From positions 121,848 to 185,847 of the forward strand of contig NZ_JAPFPY010000007.1 of NCBI RefSeq assembly GCF_026240945.1: 64,000 bases of DNA, read 5' to 3'. Under the pieces are notes generated by a model. That model ran no database searches, was not told the origin of the DNA, and was given only the letters and a program-made list of their open reading frames with translations. Within the stretch, counting starts at the first letter, position 1; every line of letters starts with the position of its first letter. Positions 39,110-49,585 of this stretch are shown here, in pieces. This DNA comes from Mycolicibacterium sp. J2. Lineage in GTDB: Bacteria; Actinomycetota; Actinomycetes; Mycobacteriales; Mycobacteriaceae. The translations under genes were made by a program, and so were the position numbers.

Positions 39110-41806
39110 TCAAGCCGATGCCGGGGCCGCTCCCGCGCCCGCCACCACGACGCTGACCGTGCCGGCCCCGTCATCCGCGGCGATCACCAGCTGCGCCGCA
39201 CCCGGCTCCGACACCACCTGCCCACCGGTGACGCTCACCTGATAACCATTCGGGAACTGGACGGCAGGCACCGAGATGGTCGTCTGCGCCCCGGCCGGGA
39301 AGCTCCCCGACCCGTCGGCCTTCGCGGTCGAGTAGCTGAACCGGAACGTGCCGTCGCGGTAGCTCCACGACGTCGGGGTGCCCGACACGGCCTGCGGATA
39401 GGGCGCCGACAGCAGCTTCAGATTGCCGGTGTTGACGTTGTCGCCGGTCGGCGCAAGCGTCGGGTCATAGACCAGCGCCTCACCGTCATGGGTTCCGCTG
39501 GTGGTGATATCGCCCTTGCCGGTGTACGCCCACACCGCCCAGCTCATCAGGTAGCGGTCGGCGGCGCCCAGCTGCGCCGTCAGATCACCGCTGGCACTGG
39601 TGGCACCGAACTCGTTCATGAACGCCGGGATGCCGTGCTGCGTCGCGTAGTTGTGGGCGCCTCGCGCAAGAGCTTTGGCGATATACCCGCACAGCGCGCT
39701 CAGGCTCGGGCCGCCACAGTAATCGTGGAATGCCAGCACGACATTCGGGTCGTCGACGGCGCCCAGCGTGGTGGGGAAACCGAGGATGTCCAGGATTTCG
39801 GACACCGCCGGATTGGCCGGCTCGATATACACCGCCGTGGTGGGGTCGACAGCCCGGATGGCCCCGATCACCTGGTTGTAGAACGGGGTCAGCTGTTGGT
39901 ATCCGAAGTGGGGGCTGCCCAGCAGCGTCGGCAACCAGGAAAAGCCGGGGAACGGCTCGTTGATCACGTCGTACCCGATGACGGCCGGATCACCGCTGAA
40001 GTAGCCGGCGACGTTCTCCCACATCTGGGCGTAGGCGTCCTGTAAGCCGAGCCCGGTCGGTGACTCGGCGTTGTTCCAGAACCGGGTCCAGGCGTAGTTC
40101 ATGGCGGGGTTGAGGTAGTAACTGCCAGGGAAGCCGAAGTTCTGGTTGGGTAGCCCACCGGTCTGCGTGGCCCACTCGGGTGCGCCCTCGCCGGCGAACG
40201 TGCTGCTGTAGAGGTCCTGGTGCATGTCGAGCAGCGTGTAGATGCCGTGGTCGGCCAGCATTTGCACGGCCTGTTTGAGCGACGCCAGGTAGGCGGTGTC
40301 GTACACGCCGGGTTGGGGTTCCACCGCCGCCCAGATGACACCGAGGCGCACCACGTTGAAACCGTTGGCCGCCAAAAACTCCGCGTCATCCTCGCTGAAA
40401 CCGCTGGCGGCCGGGTCATAGGGGGCGATCTTGTAGACCTCGTTGACGCCGTGCAGGATGACGACCTGCCCGTCCCCGTTGGTGATCCAGGTGCCGGTGG
40501 TGGACAGGCCGGTCCCCGAGCTGCCCGGGAGCACCGTGCCGGTGCCGAAATGCCCCACGGCGCCATGTGTTCCGAACAGCCCACCATTGCCACCGGCGCC
40601 ACCGAGGGCGGGCAATGTGGTGGCGGTTGCTCCCACGCCGCTGTTACCGGCATCCCCGCCGGCCCCGCCGCTGCCGAGCAACCGCGCGCCATCCCCACCG
40701 TTGCCACCTCGGCCGCCGTCGACCCCAGCACCTCCGTCGCCACCGGCGCCGCCGATCCCGAACACCAAACCGGTTGCGTCGCCGCCGAATCCGCCAGAGC
40801 CTCCGACCGGACCTGCCCCACCGTCACCACCGTCGCCGCCGATGCCGAACAGCAGACCGCCGGCGCCACCCCGGCCGCCGGCCGCCCCCGATCCTCCGTC
40901 TCCACCCTCGCCGCCGTTGCCGAGCAGTCCGGCCTTACCGCCGGTCCCACCGGCCACCCCAGCTTGCGTACTGTTCCAACCCTTGCCGCCGTCGCCGAAC
41001 AACCAGCCGGCCGCCTCGCCGTCGGGATGCAATGCGGTGCCGTCGGCTCCGTCACCGATCACATACGATCCGGCCACCCTGTTGATGACACCGTTGACCT
41101 GATGGCCGAGCTCGGTGTCGATCCACGCCTGGGCCACGGTGTGAACCGGACTGTAGACAAAACGCTGGAATGCTTCGGCCGACGACTTCGGTGGCGGGCC
41201 GGTGACCACGGTCTGCGCGGCACGCACCACCGCCACCGCGACCGCGCTGACCCCGTTGACGATGACCCGCACCTCGCGGGCGATACCGGTGACGACGGAC
41301 TGGACAAGCCCGACCACGGCCGGGACCCGTGGCGCGACGGTGCCACTCGCCGCAGCGAGCGGGGCCGCATACGCCGCAGCCGGCTGGCTCACCGAAATTC
41401 TGCCGGCTGAGGTGGAGGTGGCACTCACCGAAACGGTGGCGGGCTCGGCCGGGGGCTGGGTGGTCGAGCGGGTGCGGCGCGCGGACTTGTCGGCCGTGGC
41501 ATCCGTGCCGTCGGCGGCCTCGGCTGCGGTGGTCTTGGCGGACCGCGTCTCGGCGTCGGATTTCTTCTTCTTGCGATGCGTGGTCGGCGGTTTGGGTGAA
41601 TCCTGGCCGGCGGTTTCCGTTTTGGGTGTCTTGGTGTCAGCCGGCTTGGACTCGCCGGTCTTCGGCGCGCTGGTACTCGCCGAGGAGCTTCCGGTGTCAG
41701 ACCCGGTGGGTGTGTCGGCCGCAGCCGCGCCCGCACCCGCCAGCATCGCCGCCGACATACCGGCGGTGACCACGCCCGCACCCATCCACGCCGAGAGTTG
41801 CTGCAT
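39110..41806 (-). CDS. Secreted GH5 (endoglycoceramidase/cellulase-like) glycosidase fused to a PGRS repeat
   Basis: This 898-residue protein begins with a signal-peptide-like segment (cleavage likely near AAAA-D31). A Ser/Thr/Pro/Lys-rich linker (31-125), a helical region (150-245), a PGRS-type glycine-rich repeat (249-415) and a GH5 catalytic domain (about 430-780) follow. The catalytic glutamates are Glu617 (acid/base, DVINEPFPG) and Glu732 (nucleophile, FMNEFGA); DMHQDLYS resembles endoglycoceramidases. A beta-rich domain (about 790-890) ends it. The expected substrate is a beta-linked glycan or glycolipid outside the cell. There is no PE or PPE domain. It lies where M. tuberculosis has PPE64, between kstR2 and ipdF. 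Confidence 0.8.
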   Translation of the reverse strand: MQQLSAWMGAGVVTAGMSAAMLAGAGAAAADTPTGSDTGSSSASTSAPKTGESKPADTKTPKTETAGQDSPKPPTTHRKKKKSDAETRSAKTTAAEAADGTDATADKSARRTRSTTQPPAEPATVSVSATSTSAGRISVSQPAAAYAAPLAAASGTVAPRVPAVVGLVQSVVTGIAREVRVIVNGVSAVAVAVVRAAQTVVTGPPPKSSAEAFQRFVYSPVHTVAQAWIDTELGHQVNGVINRVAGSYVIGDGADGTALHPDGEAAGWLFGDGGKGWNSTQAGVAGGTGGKAGLLGNGGEGGDGGSGAAGGRGGAGGLLFGIGGDGGDGGAGPVGGSGGFGGDATGLVFGIGGAGGDGGAGVDGGRGGNGGDGARLLGSGGAGGDAGNSGVGATATTLPALGGAGGNGGLFGTHGAVGHFGTGTVLPGSSGTGLSTTGTWITNGDGQVVILHGVNEVYKIAPYDPAASGFSEDDAEFLAANGFNVVRLGVIWAAVEPQPGVYDTAYLASLKQAVQMLADHGIYTLLDMHQDLYSSTFAGEGAPEWATQTGGLPNQNFGFPGSYYLNPAMNYAWTRFWNNAESPTGLGLQDAYAQMWENVAGYFSGDPAVIGYDVINEPFPGFSWLPTLLGSPHFGYQQLTPFYNQVIGAIRAVDPTTAVYIEPANPAVSEILDILGFPTTLGAVDDPNVVLAFHDYCGGPSLSALCGYIAKALARGAHNYATQHGIPAFMNEFGATSASGDLTAQLGAADRYLMSWAVWAYTGKGDITTSGTHDGEALVYDPTLAPTGDNVNTGNLKLLSAPYPQAVSGTPTSWSYRDGTFRFSYSTAKADGSGSFPAGAQTTISVPAVQFPNGYQVSVTGGQVVSEPGAAQLVIAADDGAGTVSVVVAGAGAAPASA
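40562..41062 (-). repeat. PGRS-type GGxGG coding repeat inside the GH5 gene
   Basis: Codons 249-415 encode repeated Gly-Gly-x-Gly-Gly units (GGDGGDGGAG, GGAGGNGG) with the opening IGDGADGTALHPDGEAAGWL, which resembles the start of PGRS domains in M. tuberculosis PE_PGRS proteins. The DNA is a GC-rich imperfect repeat and a likely site of length variation. Confidence 0.8.
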
Positions 41807-41851
41807 GAATTCGCACGCTAACCGACCCTCGACCCGAAATTGGCGGAATGG

Positions 41852-42639
41852 TCAGGCGCGCTGGCTGGACACCGAGATGATCTCTCCGGTCAGGTAGCTG
41901 GAGTAGTCGCTGGCCAGGAAGGCGATGGTGGTCGCGATCTCCCACGGTTCGGCGGCTCGACCGAAGGCCTCGTCACCGGCGAGGCGGTCCAGCAGTTCCG
42001 ACGACGACGTCTTCTCCAGAAACTTGTGTCGTGCGATGCTGGGCGACACCGCGTTGATCCGCACCCCGTACTCGACGGCTTCGATTGCGCTGCAACGGGT
42101 CAGCGCCATCACGCCGGCTTTGGCGGCGGCGTAGTGCGACTGCGAGTGCTGCGCGCGCCAGCCCAGCACGCTGGCGTTGTTGACGATGACACCGCCGTGT
42201 CCGGCGTCGCGGAAGTACCGCAGCGCCGCCCGGGTGGCGCGCATGACCGAGGTCAGGGTGACGTTCAGGACGCGATCCCACTCGTCGTCGGTCATGTCGA
42301 TGACGGGGGTCTGCCCGCCCAGCCCGGCATTGTTGACCAGGACATCGATCCGGCCGGCGGCAGCCACCGCCTGGGTGATCAGCGCGTCGACGGCGTCGGT
42401 GGAGGTGACATCGCAGACCACTGCGTCGACCTTGCCCAGACCGAGTGCGGCCAGTTCGTCCCTGGTCTCGTTGAGTCGGCGTTCGTGGTAGTCGGAGACC
42501 ACCACATCGGCACCCTCGAGCAGGGCGCGCCGCGCCGTCGTCGACCCGATGCCGGTGCCGGCGGCTGCGGTGATGAGCACGACCTTGCCGGCCAGCAGGC
42601 CGTGACCTTCGATCTCCTGCGGTGCGACTGAAAGGTCGG

Positions 42640-42643
<4 letters not shown>
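41852..42643 (-). CDS. ipdF: IpdF, short-chain dehydrogenase of HIP catabolism
   Basis: This 263-residue SDR (M. tuberculosis Rv3559c has 262) has the cofactor loop TAAAGTGIGS, NNAGLGG, and the catalytic Ser/Tyr/Lys in NNASVLGWRAQHSQSHYAAAKAG. It is thought to oxidise the 5-hydroxyl of 5-OH-HIP-CoA. Its start overlaps the fadE30 stop (ATGA at 42640-42643), so the two are translated together. The pair is divergent from fadD3 behind a KstR2 operator. Confidence 0.9.
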
Positions 42644-43788
<1,145 letters not shown>

Positions 43789-43804
43789 CCTTGTAGGCTA
43801 ACCT

Positions 43805-43818
43805 ACCAAGCACTTGCT
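43805..43818. promoter_or_regulatory. KstR2 operator between fadE30 and fadD3
   Basis: ACCAAGCACTTGCT matches AnCAAGnnCTTGnT and lies midway in the 47-base divergent promoter. It should regulate fadE30-ipdF and fadD3-fadE31-fadE32-fadE33. Confidence 0.85.
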
Positions 43819-43835
43819 TTGTTAGAGGAGCGTCG

Positions 43836-45374
43836 ATGACGAGGGAACCGCGGACCGTCCCGGCGGTGCTGGATCGGGTTGCCGCGCAGCTTCCCGACCA
43901 TCTCGCGGTGGTGACCGACCAGCGCCGCCTGACCTACGGGCAGTTGCGCGACGAGGTCCGGGTCGCGGCCGCCGCGATGATCGCGCACGGTGTGCAGCCC
44001 GGTGACCGCGTCGCCATCTGGTCTCCCAACACCTGGCACTGGGTGGTCGCCGCGCTGGCCACGCACTACGCCGGCGCCGTCGTCGTCCCGCTGAACACCC
44101 GCTACACCGCCAGTGAAGCCGCGGATATCCTCGCCCGCACACAGGCCCCGCTGTTGTTCGCCGCCGGGCAGTTCCTCGGCGCCGACCGCACGACCCAACT
44201 CGACCGGGCCGCACTGCCGGCGCTGCGCCATATCGTGCGGATCCCCATCGAGGCCGACGACGGTACCTGGGATGAGTTCATGGCCCATGGCGGCGAAGAA
44301 GAGGCGCTGGCCGCTGTCGACGCCCGCGCCGCCGCCGTCAGCCCCGACGACGTCTCCGACATCCTGTTCACCTCGGGCACCACCGGCCGGAGCAAGGGGG
44401 TGCGCTGTGCGCATCGGCAGTCGCTGGACGCCTCGGCGGCCTGGGCGGCGTGCGGCCAGGTGACCAGCGCCGACCGGTACCTGTGCATCAACCCCTTCTT
44501 CCACAATTTCGGGTTCAAGGCCGGCATCCTGGCTTGCCTGCAAACCGGCGCCACGCTGATCCCGCAGCTGACCTTCGATCCCGAACAAGCCATGAAAGCT
44601 GTTGCCGAGCACCAGATCACCGTCCTGCCCGGCCCACCGACGATCTACCAGATGCTGCTCGACCATCCCAGCCGCGAACGTTACGACCTGAGTTCCCTGC
44701 GCTTCGCTGTCACCGGTGCCGCGGTGGTGCCGGTGGTGCTCATCGAGCGGATGCAGTCCGAGCTGGACATCGACATCGTGCTCACGGCCTACGGGCTGAC
44801 CGAGGCCAGCGGCTTCGGCACCATGTGCCGCGCCGACGACGACGCCGTCACGGTCGCCACCACCTGCGGCCGGCCCATCGCTGATTTCGAACTGCGCCTG
44901 GGCGACTCGGGTGAGGTGCTGTTGCGCGGCCCGAACGTGATGCTCGGCTATCTGGACGACCCGGAGGCCACCGCCGCCGCGATCGACGCCGACGGCTGGT
45001 TGCACACCGGCGATATCGGCACCCTCGACGCGGCAGGCAATCTGACCATCACCGACCGACTCAAGGACATGTACATCTGCGGCGGGTTCAACGTGTACCC
45101 CGCGGAGATCGAGCAGGCGCTCGCCCGTCTCGACGGTGTCGCCGACTCGGCCGTGATCGGGGTACCCGATGACCGGCTCGGCGAAGTCGGCAAGGCCTTC
45201 GTCGTCACCAAGCCCGGCGCGCAACTCGATGAGGCCGCGGTGATCGCCTACGCCCGTGCGCATCTGGCGAATTTCAAGGTGCCCCGGTCGGTGGAGTTCC
45301 TCGAGGTTCTGCCGCGAAACCCAGGAGGCAAGGTGGTCAAACCAATGCTGCGTGAGATCGGCGGAAGGGCCTGA
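43836..45374 (+). CDS. fadD3: FadD3, HIP-CoA synthetase
   Basis: This 512-residue ANL-superfamily acyl-CoA synthetase activates HIP (the C/D-ring propionate) to HIP-CoA, making the KstR2 inducer. The P-loop is ILFTSGTTGRSKGV (about 171-184), the adenylation core contains AYGLTEASG and DGWLHTGDIG, and the C-terminal catalytic Lys lies in RNPGGKVVKPM. The ATG has a GAGGAG ribosome site. It is the first gene of a four-gene operon. Confidence 0.93.
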   Translation: MTREPRTVPAVLDRVAAQLPDHLAVVTDQRRLTYGQLRDEVRVAAAAMIAHGVQPGDRVAIWSPNTWHWVVAALATHYAGAVVVPLNTRYTASEAADILARTQAPLLFAAGQFLGADRTTQLDRAALPALRHIVRIPIEADDGTWDEFMAHGGEEEALAAVDARAAAVSPDDVSDILFTSGTTGRSKGVRCAHRQSLDASAAWAACGQVTSADRYLCINPFFHNFGFKAGILACLQTGATLIPQLTFDPEQAMKAVAEHQITVLPGPPTIYQMLLDHPSRERYDLSSLRFAVTGAAVVPVVLIERMQSELDIDIVLTAYGLTEASGFGTMCRADDDAVTVATTCGRPIADFELRLGDSGEVLLRGPNVMLGYLDDPEATAAAIDADGWLHTGDIGTLDAAGNLTITDRLKDMYICGGFNVYPAEIEQALARLDGVADSAVIGVPDDRLGEVGKAFVVTKPGAQLDEAAVIAYARAHLANFKVPRSVEFLEVLPRNPGGKVVKPMLREIGGRA

Positions 45375-45375
45375 G

Positions 45376-46521
45376 GTGGATCTGCATTTCGACGAGGAGA
45401 CCGAGGCGTTCCGGGCCGAGGTCCGTGAATTCCTCTCGGCCAACCGGGACGCGTTCCCTACCGAGTCCTACGACACGCTGGAGGGTTTCGAGCAGCACCG
45501 GCGGTGGGACAAGGTCCTGTACGACGCCGGGCTGTCGGTGATCGCCTGGCCGAAGAAGTATGGCGGCCGGGACGCCACTCTGTTGCAGTGGGTGGTGTTC
45601 GAGGAGGAGTACTTCCGCGCCGGCGCGCCCGGACGGGCCAGCGCCAACGGCACATCCATGCTGGCGCCCACCCTGTTCGCGCACGGCACCGACGAACAGC
45701 TCGACCGGGTGCTGCCGAAAATGGCCAGCGGAGAGGAAATCTGGGCGCAAGCCTGGTCGGAGCCGGAGTCCGGTAGCGATCTGGCGTCACTGCGGTCGAC
45801 GGCCACCCGGACCGATGGTGGTTGGCTGCTCAACGGCCAGAAGATCTGGAGTTCCCGGGCACCCTTCGGCGAACGCGGCTTCGGCTTGTTCCGATCCGAC
45901 CCGGAAGCCCAGCGGCACAAGGGTCTGACGTATGTCATGTTCGACCTGAAGGCCGACGGCGTCACCGTCCGGCCGATCGCCCAGCTCGGCGGGGACACCG
46001 GATTCGGGGAGATCTTCCTGGACGACGTGTTCGTGCCCGACCAAGACGTCATCGGCGGCGTGCACGACGGCTGGCGAGCGGCGATGAGCACGTCGAGCAA
46101 TGAGCGGGGCATGTCCTTGCGAAGCCCGGCCCGCTTCCTGGCACCGGCGGAACGCCTTGTCACGCTGTGGAAGTCCGATCCCGATCCGGCGTTCGCCGAC
46201 CGGGTGGCCGACGCCTGGATCAAGGCTCAGGCGTATCGACTGCACACCTTCGGCACGGTCACCCGGTTGGCCGGCGGGGGTGAGCTGGGCGCTGAATCGT
46301 CGGTGACCAAGGTGTTCTGGTCCGATCTCGACGTCGCGCTGCACCAGACCGCGTTGGATATGCAGGGCCCCGAGGCCGAGTGTGTCGATGCCTGGACAGA
46401 GGGCCTGCTGTTCGCCCTGGGTGGGCCGATTTACGCCGGCACCAACGAGATTCAGCGCAACATCATCGCCGAACGGCTGCTCGGGTTGCCACGTGAGGCC
46501 TCCGGGGGGAAGAGCAAATGA
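45376..46521 (+). CDS. fadE31: FadE31, acyl-CoA dehydrogenase
   Basis: This 381-residue acyl-CoA dehydrogenase starts with a GTG at 45376, one base after fadD3 (VDLHFDEETEAFRAEVREFL). It has WSEPESGSDLASL, NGQKIWSS and the C-terminal YAGTNEIQRNIIAERLLGLPRE motif. In M. tuberculosis FadE31 forms heterotetramers with FadE32 or FadE33. It acts in the last beta-oxidation-like steps of C/D-ring breakdown. The longer open frame from 45256 overlaps fadD3 and is not used. Confidence 0.9.
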   Translation: MDLHFDEETEAFRAEVREFLSANRDAFPTESYDTLEGFEQHRRWDKVLYDAGLSVIAWPKKYGGRDATLLQWVVFEEEYFRAGAPGRASANGTSMLAPTLFAHGTDEQLDRVLPKMASGEEIWAQAWSEPESGSDLASLRSTATRTDGGWLLNGQKIWSSRAPFGERGFGLFRSDPEAQRHKGLTYVMFDLKADGVTVRPIAQLGGDTGFGEIFLDDVFVPDQDVIGGVHDGWRAAMSTSSNERGMSLRSPARFLAPAERLVTLWKSDPDPAFADRVADAWIKAQAYRLHTFGTVTRLAGGGELGAESSVTKVFWSDLDVALHQTALDMQGPEAECVDAWTEGLLFALGGPIYAGTNEIQRNIIAERLLGLPREASGGKSK

Positions 46522-47483
46522 ACTTCGAACTCGACGAACAGCAGCGCGATTTCGCCTCCAGCATCGACGCCGCGTTGGGCGCCGCCGATGTGCCCGCCGC
46601 GGTGCGGGCCTGGTCCGCCGGGGACACCGCGCCCGGCCGCAAGGTCTGGGCCCAGCTGGCCGACCTCGGGGTGACCGCCCTGCTGGTGCCCGAGAAGTTC
46701 GACGGCATCGAGGCGCATCCGGTGGACCTGGTGGTCGCGATGGAACGGCTGGGCTATTGGGCGGTGCCCGGCCCGGTGACCGAGTCCATCGCCGTCGCTC
46801 CGATTCTGCTCGCCGAGGACGATCGCAGCGCGGGGTTGGCATCCGGTGAACTGATCGCGACCGTCGCGTTGCCGCCGTCGGTGCCGCGCGCGGTGAACGC
46901 CGACGTGGCCGGGCTGATCCTGTTGGCCGAAGACGGTCAGGTCAGCGAGGCCGGTATCGACATGCGGCAGGGCGCCGGCCACGAGTCCGTCGATCCGACC
47001 CGCACCCTGTTCGACGTCACCGCATCCGGTGCCGCAGCGCCGGCCGACACCGCCCGCGCCTACGAGTTCGGCGTGTTGGCCACCGCCGCCCAGTTGGTCG
47101 GCGCCGGGCAGGCCATGCTGGACCACTCCGTGGAATACGCCAAGCAGCGCAGCCAGTTCGGCCGGATCATCGGCTCCTACCAGGCCATCAAACACAAGCT
47201 GGCCGATGTGCACATTGCCGTCGAGTTGGCCCGCCCGCTGGTGTACGGCGCGGCGCTCGCTCTGGCCGATGGGTCACCGGACACCGCGCGCGATGTCAGC
47301 GCCGCCAAGGTGGCCGCCGCCGACGCCGCGCTGCGGGCCGCCCGCTCGTCGTTGCAGACCCACGGTGCCATCGGCTTCACCCAGGAGCACGATTTGTCGC
47401 TGCTGCTGTTGCGGGTGCAGGCGCTGCGCTCGGCCTGGGGTGATCCGACCCTGCACCGCCGTCGACTGCTGGAGGCCCTCTAA
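46518..47483 (+). CDS. fadE32: FadE32, acyl-CoA dehydrogenase subunit
   Basis: This 321-residue shortened acyl-CoA dehydrogenase (Rv3563 has about 319) has the helical N-terminus NFELDEQQRDFASSIDAAL and the C-terminal KQRSQFGRIIGSYQAIKHKLAD and THGAIGFTQEHDLSLLL segments. It is likely a partner subunit of FadE31. A four-base ATGA overlap joins it to fadE31. Confidence 0.9.
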   Translation: MNFELDEQQRDFASSIDAALGAADVPAAVRAWSAGDTAPGRKVWAQLADLGVTALLVPEKFDGIEAHPVDLVVAMERLGYWAVPGPVTESIAVAPILLAEDDRSAGLASGELIATVALPPSVPRAVNADVAGLILLAEDGQVSEAGIDMRQGAGHESVDPTRTLFDVTASGAAAPADTARAYEFGVLATAAQLVGAGQAMLDHSVEYAKQRSQFGRIIGSYQAIKHKLADVHIAVELARPLVYGAALALADGSPDTARDVSAAKVAAADAALRAARSSLQTHGAIGFTQEHDLSLLLLRVQALRSAWGDPTLHRRRLLEAL

Positions 47484-47486
47484 CCC

Positions 47487-48422
47487 ATGAGCGAAGAACG
47501 CGAGCTGCTGCGCGACACCGTGGCAGCGCTGGTCGACAAGCACGCGGGACCGGAAGCCGTGCGGGCGGCGATGGTCTCCGAGCGCGGCTACGACGAACAG
47601 CTGTGGCAGCTGCTGTGCGAACAGGTCGGTGCGGCGGCGCTGGTGGTACCTGAGGAGCTGGGTGGCGCCGGTGGTGAATTGGCCGACGCGGCCGTGGTTC
47701 TGGAGGAACTGGCCAAGGCACTGGTGCCCACCCCGCTGCTCGGTACCACGCTGGCCGAGCTGGCCCTGCTGGCCGCCGGTGTGCACGATCCGCTCGAGGG
47801 GCTCGCCGAGGGCACCTCGATCGGGACGGTGGTGTTCGATCCCGAGTTTGTGGTCAACGGGGACGTCGCCGACGTGGTGATCGCCGCAGACGGCGCGAAC
47901 CTGACCCGCTGGAACACGTTCACCGCCCAGGCCAAGACCACCATGGACCTGACTCGCCGGCTCTCGGCCGTCACCCCCGCAGAGACCAGCCCGCTCGGCG
48001 CCGATCCTGGCCTGGCCGATACCGCCGCGCTGCTGGTGGCCGCCGAGCAGGTCGGCGCCGCGAGCCGGGCGCTGGATTTGACGGTGGCCTACACCAAGGA
48101 TCGGGTGCAGTTCGGTCGTCCGATCGGCAGCTTCCAGGCGCTCAAACACCGGATGGCCGATCTGTATGTGCGGGTGTCGGCGACGCGCGCCGTCGTCAAC
48201 GATGCGATTGCCGAGCCGTCATCGGCCACCGCGGCGCTGGCCCGGTTCATGGCCAGCGAGACGCTCTCGACGGTCACGGCCGAGGCGATCCAACTGCACG
48301 GTGGTATCGCGATCACCTGGGAGCACGATATCCAGTTGTATTTCAAGCGAGCCCACGGCAGCGCGCAGCTGCTCGGGCCGCCCCGCGAGCACCTGCGCCG
48401 GCTCGAAGCCGAGGTGTTCTAG
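47487..48422 (+). CDS. fadE33: FadE33, acyl-CoA dehydrogenase subunit
   Basis: This 311-residue shortened acyl-CoA dehydrogenase has [25 protein letters not shown] and [21 protein letters not shown] at the C-terminus. It is a second partner of FadE31 in M. tuberculosis. It ends the operon three bases after fadE32 begins its gap. Its TAG overlaps the convergent hutI stop in CTAG (48419-48422). In M. tuberculosis the next gene is aspB; here the hut module intervenes. Confidence 0.9.
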   Translation: MSEERELLRDTVAALVDKHAGPEAVRAAMVSERGYDEQLWQLLCEQVGAAALVVPEELGGAGGELADAAVVLEELAKALVPTPLLGTTLAELALLAAGVHDPLEGLAEGTSIGTVVFDPEFVVNGDVADVVIAADGANLTRWNTFTAQAKTTMDLTRRLSAVTPAETSPLGADPGLADTAALLVAAEQVGAASRALDLTVAYTKDRVQFGRPIGSFQALKHRMADLYVRVSATRAVVNDAIAEPSSATAALARFMASETLSTVTAEAIQLHGGIAITWEHDIQLYFKRAHGSAQLLGPPREHLRRLEAEVF

Positions 48423-49585
48423 ACCGGCCGACCGGCCCGCACCACATCGCGGATCAACGGCACCCCCGGCCGGTACGCAAGGTGGATGTAGGACGGCGCG
48501 TCCAAACACACGAAGTCGGCCCGTTTACCGGGCGCCAGCGCGCCGACGTCGTCGCGGCGCAGCGCGGCCGCACCGCCCGCGGTCGCCGCCCACAACGCCT
48601 CGGCGGGCGTGAAGTTCATATCGCGTACCGCCACCGCGATGCAGAACGGCATGCTGGTGGTGAAGGAGCTCCCCGGGTTGCAGTCGGTGGCGATGGCGAC
48701 GCTCACGCCGGCGTCGATCATCCTGCGGGCGTCCGGCCACGGTGCGCGGGTGGAGAACTCCGCGCCCGGTAACAGCGTGGCGACGGTGCTGCCGGAAGAC
48801 AGCGCCTCGATATCCGCATCGGTGGCATAGGTGCAGTGATCGACCGAGGCCGCGCCGAGTTCCACCGCCAGCTGGATACCCGCACTCGGACCGAGTTGGC
48901 CGGCATGCATGCGCGGTTGTAGGCCGGCCTCGATGCCCGCGGTGAGAATGGCGCGGGATTCGTCGACGTCGAAAGCGCCCCGGTCACAGAACACGTCGAT
49001 CCAGCGGGCCAGCGGGGCACAGGCATCCAGCATCGCGCCGGTGACCAGCTCGACATAGCCGGTGCGATCGTCGCGGTACTCGGCGGGCACCACATGCGCT
49101 CCGAGAAACGTCGTCTCGGCGGTGTATTCGCGGGCGACCGCCAGCGATCGCGTCTCGTCGGCGATGTTCAGGCCGTATCCGCTCTTGCATTCGAAGGTCG
49201 TCACGCCTGCGGCGACCAGCTCATCGGCGAGCCGGCGCACGCCCGCGGACAGCGTGGCGTCATCGGCCGCCCGGGTCGCCGCCACCGTTGTCGCGATACC
49301 GCCTGCGACGTAGGGGCGTCCACTCATCCGGGCCGCGAACTCCGCGGACCGTTCACCGGCGAAGACCAGATGCGCGTGGCTGTCCACGAAACCGGGCACC
49401 ACGCTGACACCGCCGCAGTCGACATGGTGATCCGCGGCAGGCGCATCACCGCGCGGGCCGACCCATTCGATGGTCTCTCCGGTGACCAGCACGGCCGCAT
49501 CGCTGATCACGCCGAGGGCGCTGCCGTCACCTTGGGCCGGGTCGTTGGTGACCAGTTCGGCAATGCCGTCGTACAGGGTGGTCAT
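48419..49585 (-). CDS. hutI: Imidazolonepropionase HutI
   Basis: This 388-residue amidohydrolase hydrolyses imidazolone-5-propionate to formimino-glutamate. Metal-binding His residues lie in [13 protein letters not shown] (about 67-79), RMHAGQLG carries another His, and the [11 protein letters not shown] segment carries the metal-binding Asp. It is the last gene of the minus-strand operon from iclR; its ATG overlaps the hutF stop by four bases. Confidence 0.93.
   Translation of the reverse strand: MTTLYDGIAELVTNDPAQGDGSALGVISDAAVLVTGETIEWVGPRGDAPAADHHVDCGGVSVVPGFVDSHAHLVFAGERSAEFAARMSGRPYVAGGIATTVAATRAADDATLSAGVRRLADELVAAGVTTFECKSGYGLNIADETRSLAVAREYTAETTFLGAHVVPAEYRDDRTGYVELVTGAMLDACAPLARWIDVFCDRGAFDVDESRAILTAGIEAGLQPRMHAGQLGPSAGIQLAVELGAASVDHCTYATDADIEALSSGSTVATLLPGAEFSTRAPWPDARRMIDAGVSVAIATDCNPGSSFTTSMPFCIAVAVRDMNFTPAEALWAATAGGAAALRRDDVGALAPGKRADFVCLDAPSYIHLAYRPGVPLIRDVVRAGRPV

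Noticed and set aside
40562..41062. CRISPR-like array or tandem DNA repeat in the GH5 gene
   Set aside because: The repeats are short, imperfect and in frame with glycine codons; there are no spacers. They encode a PGRS-type domain.
43803..45443. 546-codon minus-strand frame over fadD3
   Set aside because: It is a shadow of fadD3, which has full ANL motifs in the other strand; it would also cover the KstR2 operator.
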